Assembly: GCA_954871525.1 (NCBI GenBank)
Contig: OX940865.1
Location: 24,722,420 to 24,786,419, forward strand
DNA length: 64,000 bases
Direction: 5' to 3'
Origin: Parietaria judaica
Lineage: Eukaryota; Streptophyta; Magnoliopsida; Rosales; Urticaceae
Made by a program: the position numbers and the translations under genes. The notes beneath the pieces were generated by a model. The model ran no database searches. It was not told the origin of the DNA and saw only the letters and a program-made list of their open reading frames with translations. Shown here piece after piece: positions 23,806 through 34,800 of this stretch (the first letter of the stretch is position 1; the number at the start of each line of letters is the position of its first letter).

Positions 23806-24560
23806 AGCCATTTTCAGTCATTAGAGGAAGTTTATTCATTTGTGATTCCTTCGTGATTTATAGGCAAGATTTCGTGAATTTTCATGTTCATCTGTAGTGT
23901 TGAATTAAAAAATTTGCAGCACTCTGTATTTATCTTCTGACTAGTTTTTAGTTAATTGGACTTATTGGCTTGGCCTTTTATTTATGTGGAGATGTGCGCC
24001 TTAGCCCCCTGTTTTATATATATATTGGCTGGAAATGAGGAGTAAAATTTGCACATTACTCGTAAAAGAGAGACCGATAGCGGCTTTGTAATTGCGAGAA
24101 CAAAAGGAACGAGTTATTCTTCGTATATATATATATGTATAGATATTTATGTGTACAAAATCGAATACTTCACTATTAGATATATTTTTATAGAAATAGC
24201 TTATTGAAAAGCTTCTTTACATAAATTTGGAGAGATCAAAATATTCATATCAAATTTGGGCCGTAAAAGATAGTGAACATTGAAATTTTCATTCATGAAA
24301 TTATGCCACTAAAAAAAATGTATTAAGCATTTCTACCGGTGCAGTTAATTTTTAAAATTTCCAATGTGTAATCGGAAACAAAGACGCAAATATGATTCAC
24401 ATCCATTGAGCAATGGTTATATTAAGAACTTGAATACTCTGTCGGCGCAAATTGATTATAAATTTAGCATTTTTATTGATAGTAATATATAAAAGTTAAA
24501 AGTTGAAACTTGAAATTAAGTTTGAAACAGCATTGAGTTTGTCTTAGAGAAAAGACAGAA
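23806..24560. other. TRAPPC2 3' flank and promoter of reductase copy 3
   Basis: AT-rich intergenic DNA containing a (TA)-rich run near 24125. No gene or repeat that I can support. Confidence 0.5.
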
Positions 24561-26968
24561 ATGGAAGAGAGAAAAGGCAGTGTATGCGTAACAGGCGGAA
24601 CAGGGTTCATCGGGTCGTGGCTGATCAAGACGCTTCTTCATCACGGCTATTCTGTCACCACAACCGTCAGATCTTCCTCAGGTCACCTTCTTCATTCACA
24701 ACTGTTAATCAGAAATCTTCTTGTGTTTATGGTTGAATACTAGTGAAGAACTCCGATGATCAGGCGTCTTGTACGTGATGATCATGATAATATATTAATG
24801 GTCCATATTCCATATCTTAAAAGGGGTAGAATGGTCCACTTAAAGAAGAGAGAAGAAAAAATAAAAAGTGGGAACGGTCTCTGTACTAATATGCGGATCA
24901 TTTTTTTTGCCACGAAAATACGGATATTTTTTCATATATTACACATAAATGAACAAAATGACCATTTTGTGTCAAACCTTTTAAAAAACTGCACATTGTC
25001 GGTCTTTCTTACTCTCACAAATAGGCATTTTTTAAAATGTTTGACACAAAATTGAGCATTTAGTACAATTTCCTTAATTTTAATTCTGAGTAAACTTGAA
25101 TAGTTGGATAATTGTGGCATAGGTACCTAACTTTTTTGAAAAGTTGAGATTTAGTTTTCATTTATTTTTTGTAGCGAAAGTTGCCAAACTCTTATTTTGT
25201 GTCTTTCGTTATGTTTTCGCCCCGAATCGCTCACATGTCACGTTTTTAAACACATTAAATATTACATTTTTAATTAAAAAATTAAATTGATTTATCAATT
25301 ATAAACAATAGTATGTTTAATGAGTTTTAAAATCTGACACGTGGCACAGTTTTGTACGAAAAATATAATACACGAAATAGTAGTTTGACAACTTTCGCAA
25401 AAAAAATAAAATAGAATAGGAACTTAATGTCAACTTTTCAAAGATTTTAAGTACGTGTGCTGCTATTTTCCCTTGTTATAATGATAAAAAAAATCTAATG
25501 AAAAAAATATTGATGCAAACTTACCAGAATTTTACAAAAAAAAAAAAAAAAATTATGTTTTCATCAATTTTTCCATCCAATTCAACAATGAAGGATTAAT
25601 GTCTTAACAAAATCATACAAGAAGGATCATTTTCGCTCATTTTTTAAGGGACCATTTCCGTTAAAGTTAGTAATAATTTATCTTAATAATTATCAAAAAG
25701 ATTGAGAGGATGCCAATTATTCTTGGGAATAAAGTTACAGAATTGTACTTATAAAGCTATTGCAATTAACCACAGAGCACAAGAAGGACCTCAGCTTCCT
25801 CACAAGTCTCCCGGGAGCATCGGAGAAGCTCGAGATTTTCGAGGCCGACCTACAGGACCCGCAAAGCTTCACGCCTGCCATTGAAGGCTGCGTCGGAGTC
25901 TTCCACGTTGCCACTCCGGTGGACTTCGAGGACAACGAGGCAGAGGAGGTTGTGACCAAGAGATCAGTCGATGGAGCATTGTCCATATTGAGGGCGTGCT
26001 TGAGTTCAAAGACGGTCAAGAGGCTCGTCTACACCTCGAGCGCCTCTGCGGTCGTGGCCGGCCATGCTGCCGAGGCCCCGGACATAATGGACGAAAGCTC
26101 TTGGAGCAATGTCGACCGTCTCAGGGCTTTGAAATTTCCCGGCAGTTCCTACATGATATCGAAGACGTTGACCGAAAAGGCGGTCCTCGGATTCTCGCAG
26201 AACGTAGGGCTCGAAGTCGTCACGTTGATTCCTTCTTTTGTCGTCGGTCCCTTCATTTGTCCTAAGATTCCTGGCTCGGTCCAAATTACTCTGAACACGA
26301 TTTTAGGTACGTGTGACTGAGTTTCATTTAAATATATATAATCGGTTTATTAAAGTTTTCTAAGATTCGTAAATGGTTTTTAAATATATTTAAATGTACT
26401 TTTGGAATATTTATTTTAACATATGGTTAGATAAATTGTATAAAATAGGAAATTAAAGGTATTTATCTCTTCATGAAAGCTAGATATCACATCTGGTACT
26501 TGCTCTTGTGATCGTTCTAAGATATTCCTAAATTTATCGTTGAACTTTCAGGTAAAGACCGTGGGTCCAGCTCTCTCACGAGCTTGGATTTGGTACACGT
26601 GGATGATGTTGCCAGGGCCCACCTTTTCATATTTGAACATCCCGAGGCCAAAGGGAGATACAATTGTTCATTCAAACCGGAAAAAGTTAGCGTCTTGTCA
26701 GAATTGCTCTCTTCGAAATACCCGGAACTCCACGTAGAGATCACCGAGTCAGTTCTGATACCTATCCATTTTTTAGCTACTTTGCATTTTATTTTTTCTT
26801 CTTGATGTCGTTTTCATTTTGTGCAGCTCCCAAAACGACACTGGAAACCGCTCGTATCCTTCGCTCTCGTCTAAGAAACTCGTGGATTTGGGTTTCGAAT
26901 TCAGGCACGGCATCGGAGAAATTCTCGACGACGCAATAAGATGCTGTAAAGAAAAGGGCTATCTGTAG
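24561..26968 (+). CDS. DFR/vestitone-reductase-like NADPH-dependent reductase, copy 3
   Basis: Exons 24561-24681, 25776-26306, 26552-26747 and 26827-26968 give 329 residues. The protein starts [20 protein letters not shown], with the dinucleotide-binding VTGGTGF at 10-16. Ser128/Ser129 lie in LVYTSSASA and the catalytic pair is Y166-MIS-K170. Family blocks follow: [17 protein letters not shown] (end of exon 2), [19 protein letters not shown] (exon 3) and [16 protein letters not shown] with terminal CCKEKGYL (exon 4). This is the textbook layout of vestitone reductase and related plant SDRs, but orthology to the isoflavonoid enzyme cannot be shown from sequence, and a different phenolic or terpenoid ketone is equally possible. 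Splice sites are canonical. It is the closest relative of the pseudogene 0.9 kb downstream. Intron 1 (about 1.1 kb) carries MITE sequence. Confidence 0.92.
25108..25468. mobile_element. Foldback MITE in intron 1 of reductase copy 3
   Basis: A left arm beginning near GGCATAGGTACCTAAC, with GAAAAGTTGAGATTTAGTT and GCGAAAGTTGCCAAACT, pairs with a right arm near 25385-25465 (AGTTTGACAACTTTCGC, AACTTAATGTCAACTTTTC, AAGTACGTG). The arms are about 85 bp and imperfect; the boundaries are approximate. A separate half-element at about 25580-25670 (AAGGATCATTTTCGCTC) resembles the MITE in a KEULE intron. Confidence 0.65.
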
Positions 26969-27892
26969 TGCCTTTTGTTTCTATCAACGCTTAATAGTTC
27001 CATTTCATGTTTTGTGTAAATTTGTGAAAAAATGGAATGTTTAACATCAACTCATAAGTGGTCATCTATTGCTTGTTTCACGAGTCAACTATTGCTTGTT
27101 TCACGAGTCAACTATTGCATTGAGGAGATCGAATTACGAAGCAAATTAGTACAACAATTAAAAACCGTCATAGAAGATTGCATGACACTTTTGACAACCG
27201 CCGTGCAAAATGCGTATGATTGACAAACTCGCTGTGCCGAGATGAAAGCTCACTGCAGCGAGTTGGGCATTTTGCAGTTTGCACGATAGTTAAAAACCGT
27301 CGAGCAAATTGTCCGATTTTTACAAAAATAAAACCGTCACAAACAAAAAAAATATTATTAAATTCTGCTGTCAAAATATCAAATAATGAAGTATGGACTA
27401 TCATTTATTCAAATTTTCTGGTTTTATTACTCTAATTAGTAATTATTAAATTGAAAATGATTAGGGTATGCTTAAACTTAATAAGATAAAATAAAGACCA
27501 GTAGTGTCTCGTGACTTGTGATTGCCAAACTGCCAATTAAAATCCAAAGTACTTTTTTTTATTACCTTTTTTAAACTTCACAGTTGTCATTCAGAAACTT
27601 CAATAAGTATGCCCAGTAGACCATGTGTTTTTGAAAAAGTACCCGAGTTTGTTAAATTACAAAACTATGCCCCAAAAGTGTTTATGTAAAGACAAAAAGT
27701 GTTTATGTAACATAAACAGTTTTTGGAGCATAGTTTAAAAAATGTTTAAAAAGTGTTTAAAAGTGTTTATGTAAAGACAAAAAGTGTGTTGGGGCATAAT
27801 TTTGTAATTTAACAAACTCGCGTACTTTTCCAAAAACACGTGCTCTACCGGGTGGAGTTGAAATCCGCCTTTTAGAGAGAAGATTGAAAGGA
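26969..27892. other. Spacer between reductase copy 3 and the reductase pseudogene
   Basis: This contains a 24-bp tandem duplication at about 27070-27118 (TTGCTTGTTTCACGAGTCAA twice) and then a segment with repeated GTTTGCACG and AAAACCGTC words at 27165-27350. A MITE with long terminal inverted repeats (listed separately) ends about 25 bp before the pseudogene's ATG. Confidence 0.6.
27593..27868. mobile_element. MITE with TIRs longer than 60 bp directly upstream of the reductase pseudogene
   Basis: The left arm (about 27605-27671: CCCAGTAGACCATGTGTTTT, GAAAAAGTACCCGAGTTTG, TTAAATTACAAAACTATGCC) is matched almost perfectly by the reverse complement of the right arm (about 27792-27852). The inside carries short direct repeats of AAGTGTTTATGTAAAGAC. 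Outer ends are fuzzy because weaker pairing (AACTTCAATAAG against AGTTGAAATCC) extends further out. The right end falls about 25 bp before the ATG at 27893, where the promoter or leader should be. Confidence 0.8.
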
Positions 27893-29890
27893 ATGGATCA
27901 GAAAAAAGGCAGTGTGTGCGTAACTGGTGGAACAGGGTTCATCGGGTCCTGGCTGATTAAGAGGCTTCTCGATCAAGGCTATCCTGTCACCACAACCGTC
28001 AGATCTACCTCAGGTCAGCAAGCTCGTTGACTATTCTCATCCAACGGTTGTTGTTAATCCTGTCATATATCAAGCTAGAAAAGTCAACTTGAACACTGTT
28101 GAAGAATCATCTCTGAAGATGAGTGATGGAAGAGAGTATACTATGATCTCTAACTCTAATATGAACTTGCTTTCAATCTACCTTTTGATGATCGAAAAAT
28201 TATATATATTTCTTTGTTACTTAGGTATTTTGTGGCATAAGTGCCCAATCTTATAGAGTGTGGTGACATACTCTTAATCTTTTTTTTTATTATTGGTAAT
28301 ATAATAGTATCTAAAAGTCAAAAACCGGTGTCGAAGTCTAATTCCATCCATAACAACACACATAACACATAGGTCTCTAATTTGCACTAAAGCTCCTACT
28401 ATAACGGCAGAGCACAAGAAGGACCTCAGCTTCCTCAGTAGCCTCCCTGGAGCACTGGAAAAACTAAAGATTTTCGAAGCAGATCTGCGGGACCCTCAAA
28501 GCTTCGGGCCCGCCATTGAAGGCTGCATCGGAGTCTTCCACGTCGCCACTCCGGAGGACACCGAACCGGAGGAGGTTGTGACCAAGAGATCAGTCGACGG
28601 AGCATTGTCCATCTTGAGGGCGTGCTCGAGTTCGAAGACGGTCAAGAGGCTCGTCTACACCTCTAGCGCCTCTGCGGTCGTGGCTGGCATCGCAGAGGGC
28701 GGCCCGGACGTATTGGACGAGAGCTCTTGGAGCGACGTCGATCGCATCCGGGCTTCCAAGCGGCCCGCTGGTTCCAACATGATCTCGAAGACGCTGACCG
28801 AAAAGGCGGTCCTCGAGTTCTCGCGTAAGGAAGGGCTCGAAGTCGTCACGTTGATCCCTTCGTTCGTCGTCGGTCCCTTCATTTGCCCCAAACTTCCGAG
28901 CTCGATCCAGTTCACTCTCAACATGATCTCGGGTACGAGCGAACTAAGTTTTGAGAAGATTTTCATGATTATATTGAGTTGTGAAATTAATTCACCGAAA
29001 CTATTATAGAGATCCGACGCACTATAGTCAAACTACTTGGGGTTATTCTAGGTATTTCACTTGGTATTGATGATTTTTTTTTTCTCTTTCAAGTTATCAA
29101 ATAGAAAAATATTACAATCGAAGGATTCCGATTGAATTATAGTGGATCAAATTCTTAACCGGACGACGGATGTACCTCTAACACTGGGAGCGAACCGCTT
29201 CTTTTAGTCATCTCATATTTTGTTAGGTTTTTTTTTCAATTTAGATTTTTAAGTCGAAATCATAATATATTTTTTTATGTTAAGGTTTCACGGCACTTGT
29301 CTACTGTCCGAACCTTAAGGCATGTGATATCTTATAATATTATCGTTAGATCTATGTGTGATTCAAGCAACGACATCTATGACCTCGACATATGATCCAA
29401 ACTCGGAGAAGATTGCCGTCGATTACTTGTTTATTTATTTCTATTTTCGTACAATACAATCACAGTGCTTTGTTTCAGGTAGAAGTCATGCATATGGCTC
29501 TTTTACGAGTTTAATTTGTGCACGTGGATGATGTTGCTAGGGCCCATATTTTCATATTTGAGCATCGTGAGGCCAAAGGAAGATACAATTGTTCATTTAA
29601 ACCCATAAAAGTCAAGATCTTGTCTGAATTGCTCTCTTCCAAATACCCAGAACTCCATGTAGAGATGACAGAGTCAGTTCGGGTTTCTTTTCTCATTGCT
29701 TGTTTGCATTCTATTTTTTCCTCCTCATGTCCTTTTCTCTTTGCATAGTTCTTCAAACGACGTGAAAGGCCATTCGTACCCGTCTCTCTCGTCGAAGAAG
29801 CTCGTGGATTGAGGTTTCGAATTCAGACACGACATCGAAGAAATGTTCGATGACGCAATCAGGTGCGCTAAAGAAAAGGGTTTTCTGTAG
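27893..29890 (+). pseudogene. DFR/vestitone-reductase-like reductase, copy 4, disabled
   Basis: Exon remnants 27893-28013, 28411-28932, 29479-29672 and 29749-29890 match copy 3 block for block and keep its splice signals. Exon 1 still reads [19 protein letters not shown]. There are three independent lesions. First, the catalytic Tyr is lost: codon 28776-28778 is AAC, so GSSYMISK of copy 3 has become GSNMISK. Second, exon 3 is 194 rather than 196 nt, losing two bases around 29512-29521, so the frame breaks and a TGA appears at 29529-29531 just before the HVDDVARAH block. Third, exon 4 has TGA at 29810-29812 where copy 3 has Leu (VDLGFEF). Exon 2 also lacks three codons near 28557. A truncated transcript may still be made, but it cannot encode a working reductase. 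Confidence 0.92.
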
Positions 29891-29900
29891 TGCACTTTTT

Positions 29901-30060
29901 TTTTCTTCTATAAATGCAATGTGCATAACTATAACTATAGTTTTGTCCTATCAAGGACCATATTTATAGTTCGTCATTGTTTTTCTTCTATAAATGCAAT
30001 GTGCATAACTATAACTATAGTTTGTCCTATCAAAGATCATATTTATAGTTTGTCCTGTTA
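29901..30060. repeat. Tandem duplication, 2 x 80 bp
   Basis: TTTTCTTCTATAAATGCAAT followed by GTGCATAACTATAACTATAG occurs at 29901 and again at 29981, with the same following text (TTTGTCCTATCAA, CATATTTATAGTT). Only a few differences separate the copies, so the duplication is recent. It lies immediately 3' of the pseudogene stop. Confidence 0.9.
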
Positions 30061-30084
30061 AGATAATCTTTGTACTCGATTGTC

Positions 30085-30650
30085 TTAATGTGGCGATTCG
30101 AGTTTCGTGTCGTGTTCGTGTTCGTGTTGGTTCTTAATCGTTTTTTATTTATTTTATGTTGACTCAGACCCGCTCCATTTATTAATCGTGTTAGAAGATG
30201 AGACCCAGACCCGACCCATTTAAATACGGTGCTTATCGTGTCTACCCGTTTAACCCATTTAACATATTTATGTATTTTAAATTGTTAAATTTATTTAATC
30301 TATACTCATTAAACTTAATTTATAATTTAATTATATTATCTAAGATTTTAAATTTTATTAATAATGTTTTATGTTCATCAATTATACGAAGTAATAAAAT
30401 GTAAAAAAAATATAAATGTCATATACAATAAGTATTAAAATACTTAATAACATATATAAAATGTAACATTTTGCTCATTAATCGTGTCTAATTGAGTCTC
30501 ATCGTGTTATTGTGTTCGTGCTGTGTTTACTCGTTATTTAATCGTGTTCGACACGGCTGGACCCATATCCATTTATACTAGACTCAAACCCGTATAAATC
30601 GTGTCGTAACCGTTTCGTATTTCGTGTCCAGCCCAAATTACCAACTCTTA
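30085..30650 (-). mobile_element. hAT-type MITE, older copy (inverted relative to the one at 59.9 kb)
   Basis: TTTCGTGTCGTGTTCGTGTT at the left and CGTATAAATCGTGTCGTAAC with TTCGTGTCCAGCCCAAATTA at the right match, in reverse orientation, the element at 59904-60479 (GGACACGAAACACGAAACGG, CACGAACACGACACG). The internal phrases CACGATTAA, ACGGGTAAACACG and AACACGATAACACGATG are shared too. The terminal repeats are decayed and no target duplication is clear. Confidence 0.7.
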
Positions 30651-31846
30651 AAAGATCAATAAACTCAAAAAAAACTTATCCGATAAGAATTTAATAGGGT
30701 ACCACTTTAAAAAAATAAATCCAAGTCATTGTAATTACCGCAATTACTCGCGTAAATTTTATGCGTCGGGTTATATTTTCAACGACAGCCGTTAATCTTT
30801 TTTATATTGAAACGACAAAGGCAAAATTTCAACGTGTCGTTCCGTGACTAATGTGATGAGTCTCACGCTCAATTAATTAAAAGAACTTCCATTAAAAAAA
30901 ATAAAAAAAAAATCAAAAGAACTTAGTCGAATACGAGGAAAATCATTTGCTGCTTTGTCCCACAACATGTATGCCATATATTTTTTGATCTAATGAATTA
31001 TATTATGATCACGATTGGTGATGAGCACGTTTATATATTATAACATTAAAAATTGGAATCTTGTACAATACAAAAGATCAAACTGAACAGTTAACTTTTT
31101 TTTACTTGAAAATTCTGTATTAAAGGAAACAAATTATTTTTACAAATATTTTTTATATAGTATAGCAACACAGAAATATATAAAAAGAAATATATTTGTT
31201 ACAAAGAAAAAAATATAACTTTGTGCACCTAATTAATATTGATGCTTGAGCAGTATGCTTGGATCAAATATTCCCCCTATCTAACAAGAATATCGGTATG
31301 AGATTCATATAATGCTTATTTTATTATAAGTTAATTGGTAACATGTATGTACGTTAAGATTTAATTTATCTTTAAATTGGAGCAAAAACGAGTCCCAAAC
31401 CCCGATTTTTTCAGGTTTCGGAAATGAAATCGGATTTTCGAGTTTTGAAGAACTAAAACCCCGAATTAAACCAATTTTTTAGTAAAAAAAAATTATTCAA
31501 TTATTTAAAACACAACAAATTTAACACAAAGATTTTGGTTCAATTGTCGAGAATTTCATTTGGGCAAATAAATAAAGAATAATTAATTAAAAATAAAAAT
31601 AAAGTAAAAATGGACATCAAGTGTGAAACTAATATTGGACTAAAACGACACGTTAAACGGCGTCGTATGAAGTCCAATTGACTCAATTATTAAAGACTCG
31701 ATATCAATCATATGACCGTTCGTAAGAAAACCCCGAAAATGACGTTGCAGTTTACACGTTCCCGCGTTATATAACCTCTCTCTCTCTCTCTCTCCATTTC
31801 TTCGTGCTGAAGCTCTCTGTGAATGATCGTCCTCGCCTGATCAACC

Positions 31847-34800
31847 ATGTCGTTCTCGGATTCCGATTCCTCCTCCAATGGCGGATCCACGGACTACAAA
31901 GTTTTCCGCCAAACCAGCCGCGACGGTGAGTTCTCAGCTCTTTGATAGGAATCCAGAACCTCCGATTCCGTTTGATTCAGGAGCTTACATGTGTTTGCGT
32001 GAAAATGTTGAAGCATTGTTGAACGAAATGCTTGGATCGACCAAGAAAGGGGATTCCAAGGCCTGGAAGGTCTGATTTTAGCTTGTTTTTTCTTATTTAT
32101 TTTTTAATTGAAGATGTTTTGATCTGGTCCTGTTTGGTTGATTGTTCCTTAGGTTCTCATAATGGATAAAGTTACAATGAAAGTGATGTCTCACTCTTGT
32201 AAAATGGCGGACATCACGGACCAAGGGATCTCGCGTAAGCATTGTTACGAGGCTGTTAATGCGTATTTCGTGTCTCGGGATATGATTTTACGGTTGATTC
32301 TTGAGCATTAGCGTTTTGTTTATTGGGAAACGCGTGCTGAAATGATGTTTCTATAGTTGTAATTGCGCTTTTCTTTGGGGCGGGTTCAATAGAGATTCTC
32401 GGTTTTGGCAGTGGTGGAAGAACTTTTCCGGAGGAGGGAGCCGATGCCCTCCATGGATGCTATCTACTACATTCAGCCGTCGAAAGAGAAGTATGACATT
32501 TTTATTTTCAATTCTTGTTTCCTAAGGTTGTGCTTTATGAATATGCCTTAAACGATGACTAGTGAGTCTCTCGCTTTTTCCCTCGTTTAAAGCAGGTTTG
32601 TTTAACGAGTTATCGGTACCAATTAGATTGACTGTTTTCTTTGTTACGTGCAGCGTTGTCATGTTCTTGTCCGACATGTCTGGAAGGGAGCCTTTATACA
32701 GAAAGTACACCAAATTCAACATTTTCCCTTTTTTTTTTTTTGTTAATTGTTTGTATAAGTTCAATCCATAATTCTATTTCTTTTTTCCGGGTTTCAGAGC
32801 ATTCTTGTTTTTTAGTTCGCCGTTACCAGTGGAACTGTTGAACCGCATCTTGAATGACACAAGTGTACAGCCTCGCATTGGCGCTTTGAGAGAGGTTCAT
32901 TCTTTGATTTCTGATTCTCAGAATAAGTAGCAATTTGTTACTTGTTTCTTATCCTTTTTCTTATGAGTGGTTTAATGCAGAGAAATTTGGAGTATTTTCA
33001 TATGGACAGTCAGGTAATACATGATATCTACAGTATTTTTAACTTTATCACCCAGAAAGGAGACTTTTAATGAATTTGAGCTGTGCCAGTAGAGAAGTAT
33101 ACCGCAAAATGATTTCATTTTTTGCGTAGTCTATGTAATTTTAATTTCCTTTATTATTTTGTTCATTTTTTAATTTTTTTATAATACAGGCCTTTATCAC
33201 TGACCATGATAGAGCACTAGAAGATCTCTTTGGCAACCCCGAGAATTCTCGAAAATCGGATGCCTGCTTGAACACAATGGCGAATAGAATCGCTACAGTT
33301 TTTGCTTCATTAAATGTATGTTTATGCTTTAAGTAACAGTAATTTCAGTATGAACTTCAATATGAGTTTCTGACTCTTGTTTTTCATTTATATAAGATAT
33401 TTATTAAAAACAACTTATATGAGCTGTGATTTTACTGAATATCAAGCAATTTAGTTCTTATTTTAAGGTAGAAATTGTTCTTCTTCTCGTTTTCTTTCCT
33501 TTTTCTCGAATTTCCTGAATACTTTGTTCATCTTCAGGAGTTTCCTTGCGTGAGATTTCGCACCGCAAGGGATGTTAATGAATCCAACTCAGCAACATTA
33601 CGCGATTTAATTCCTACGAAGCTTGCTTCCGCCGTTTGGAACTGTATCTCGAACTATAAATCCACTCTGAAGGGCTTCCCACAAAGTGAAACGTGCGATC
33701 TCATTATATTGGATAGATCCATTGATCAGGTTATTACTCCAAAAAAATAACTTTTTTGTTTTTATTTTACTTGGTCTTGGACCGTATTTAATATTGTGTT
33801 GACGTCCCGAAATAGATTGCTCCTGTTATACATGAATGGACTTACGACGCCATGATTCGCGATTTACTGGACTTGGATGGAAACAAGTTTGTTCTTGAGG
33901 TACATCTTTCACTTCATCAATTTTCACTTGTACTTGCACTTCGCTTTCTTAAAAAATGTTTTGGTAAACAACACACCATAAACAACAGAGAGCAAAGAGA
34001 AAAAATGAAAGTTGAGGGACCAAAGTGTATAGAACCACAATTAAAAGGGGAAATGCACCTGTTAGTAAACTGAAGATGGTCGCGCTAATACTATTAATGT
34101 AATAGTTCACATTTCCGTTGATTTTGACGCTTTTCTGTAAGCTTCTTGGAAGTAACACTTTATATTTGACAGGTTCCCAGTAAAAGTGGTGGTAAGCCTG
34201 AGAAAAAAGAGGTCATTCTTGATGACAATGATGCAATATGGCTTGAACTTCGCCACAATCACATAGCTGATGTACGCGTTGTTTCGTTTATTTATTTTTA
34301 AATCAAAAGTGTGTCATCTAATTTCTCGAGGGTAAACAGGCAAGTGAAAGACTGCATGATAAGATGACAAAGTTTGTATCGAAGAACAAAGCTGCACAAC
34401 TTCAACAGAGTTCAAAGTTAGTTCCGTATTTTTTTAGTTTTAATTCTTAGTGTCCCTCTGTTGTTATTTCTGATAATAATCTTTCTGCAGAGACGGTAAC
34501 GAATTATCGACGCGAGACTTGCAAAAAATGGTGCAAGCATTGCCACAGTACACTGAACAAGTTGAAAAGATCTCTCTCCATGTAGAGGTTTGTTTTCTCC
34601 TTTATATGGGCAAATCAGTAAGCTGATAAAGTCTAAAACAACGTATTCTATTGTTAGCATTTGGTAAATAATGTTAACGATACACGTTTTTTTATCCCTT
34701 CTGATTGTTTTTTTTTTTTTTTTATTTCCATTTATATTAGATCGCGGGACGGATCAACAAAATTATTAGGGATACAGTGCTTAGAGAACTTGGGCAACTG

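Larger units (their letters stand above)
29891..31846. other. Intergenic with repeats; 3' part is KEULE promoter
   Basis: A tandem 80-bp duplication follows the pseudogene, then a hAT-MITE copy (both listed separately). From 30660 to 31600 the DNA is AT-rich with no coding signal. The KEULE leader, including a (CT)n tract at about 31776-31793, occupies the end. Confidence 0.55.

Noticed and set aside
25735..26284. Antisense ORFs of 92-94 codons opposite exon 2 of reductase copy 3 (similar ones opposite copies 1, 2 and 4)
   Set aside because: They are shadows of the GC-rich coding exon; no domain, and they do not persist at the same place in all copies.
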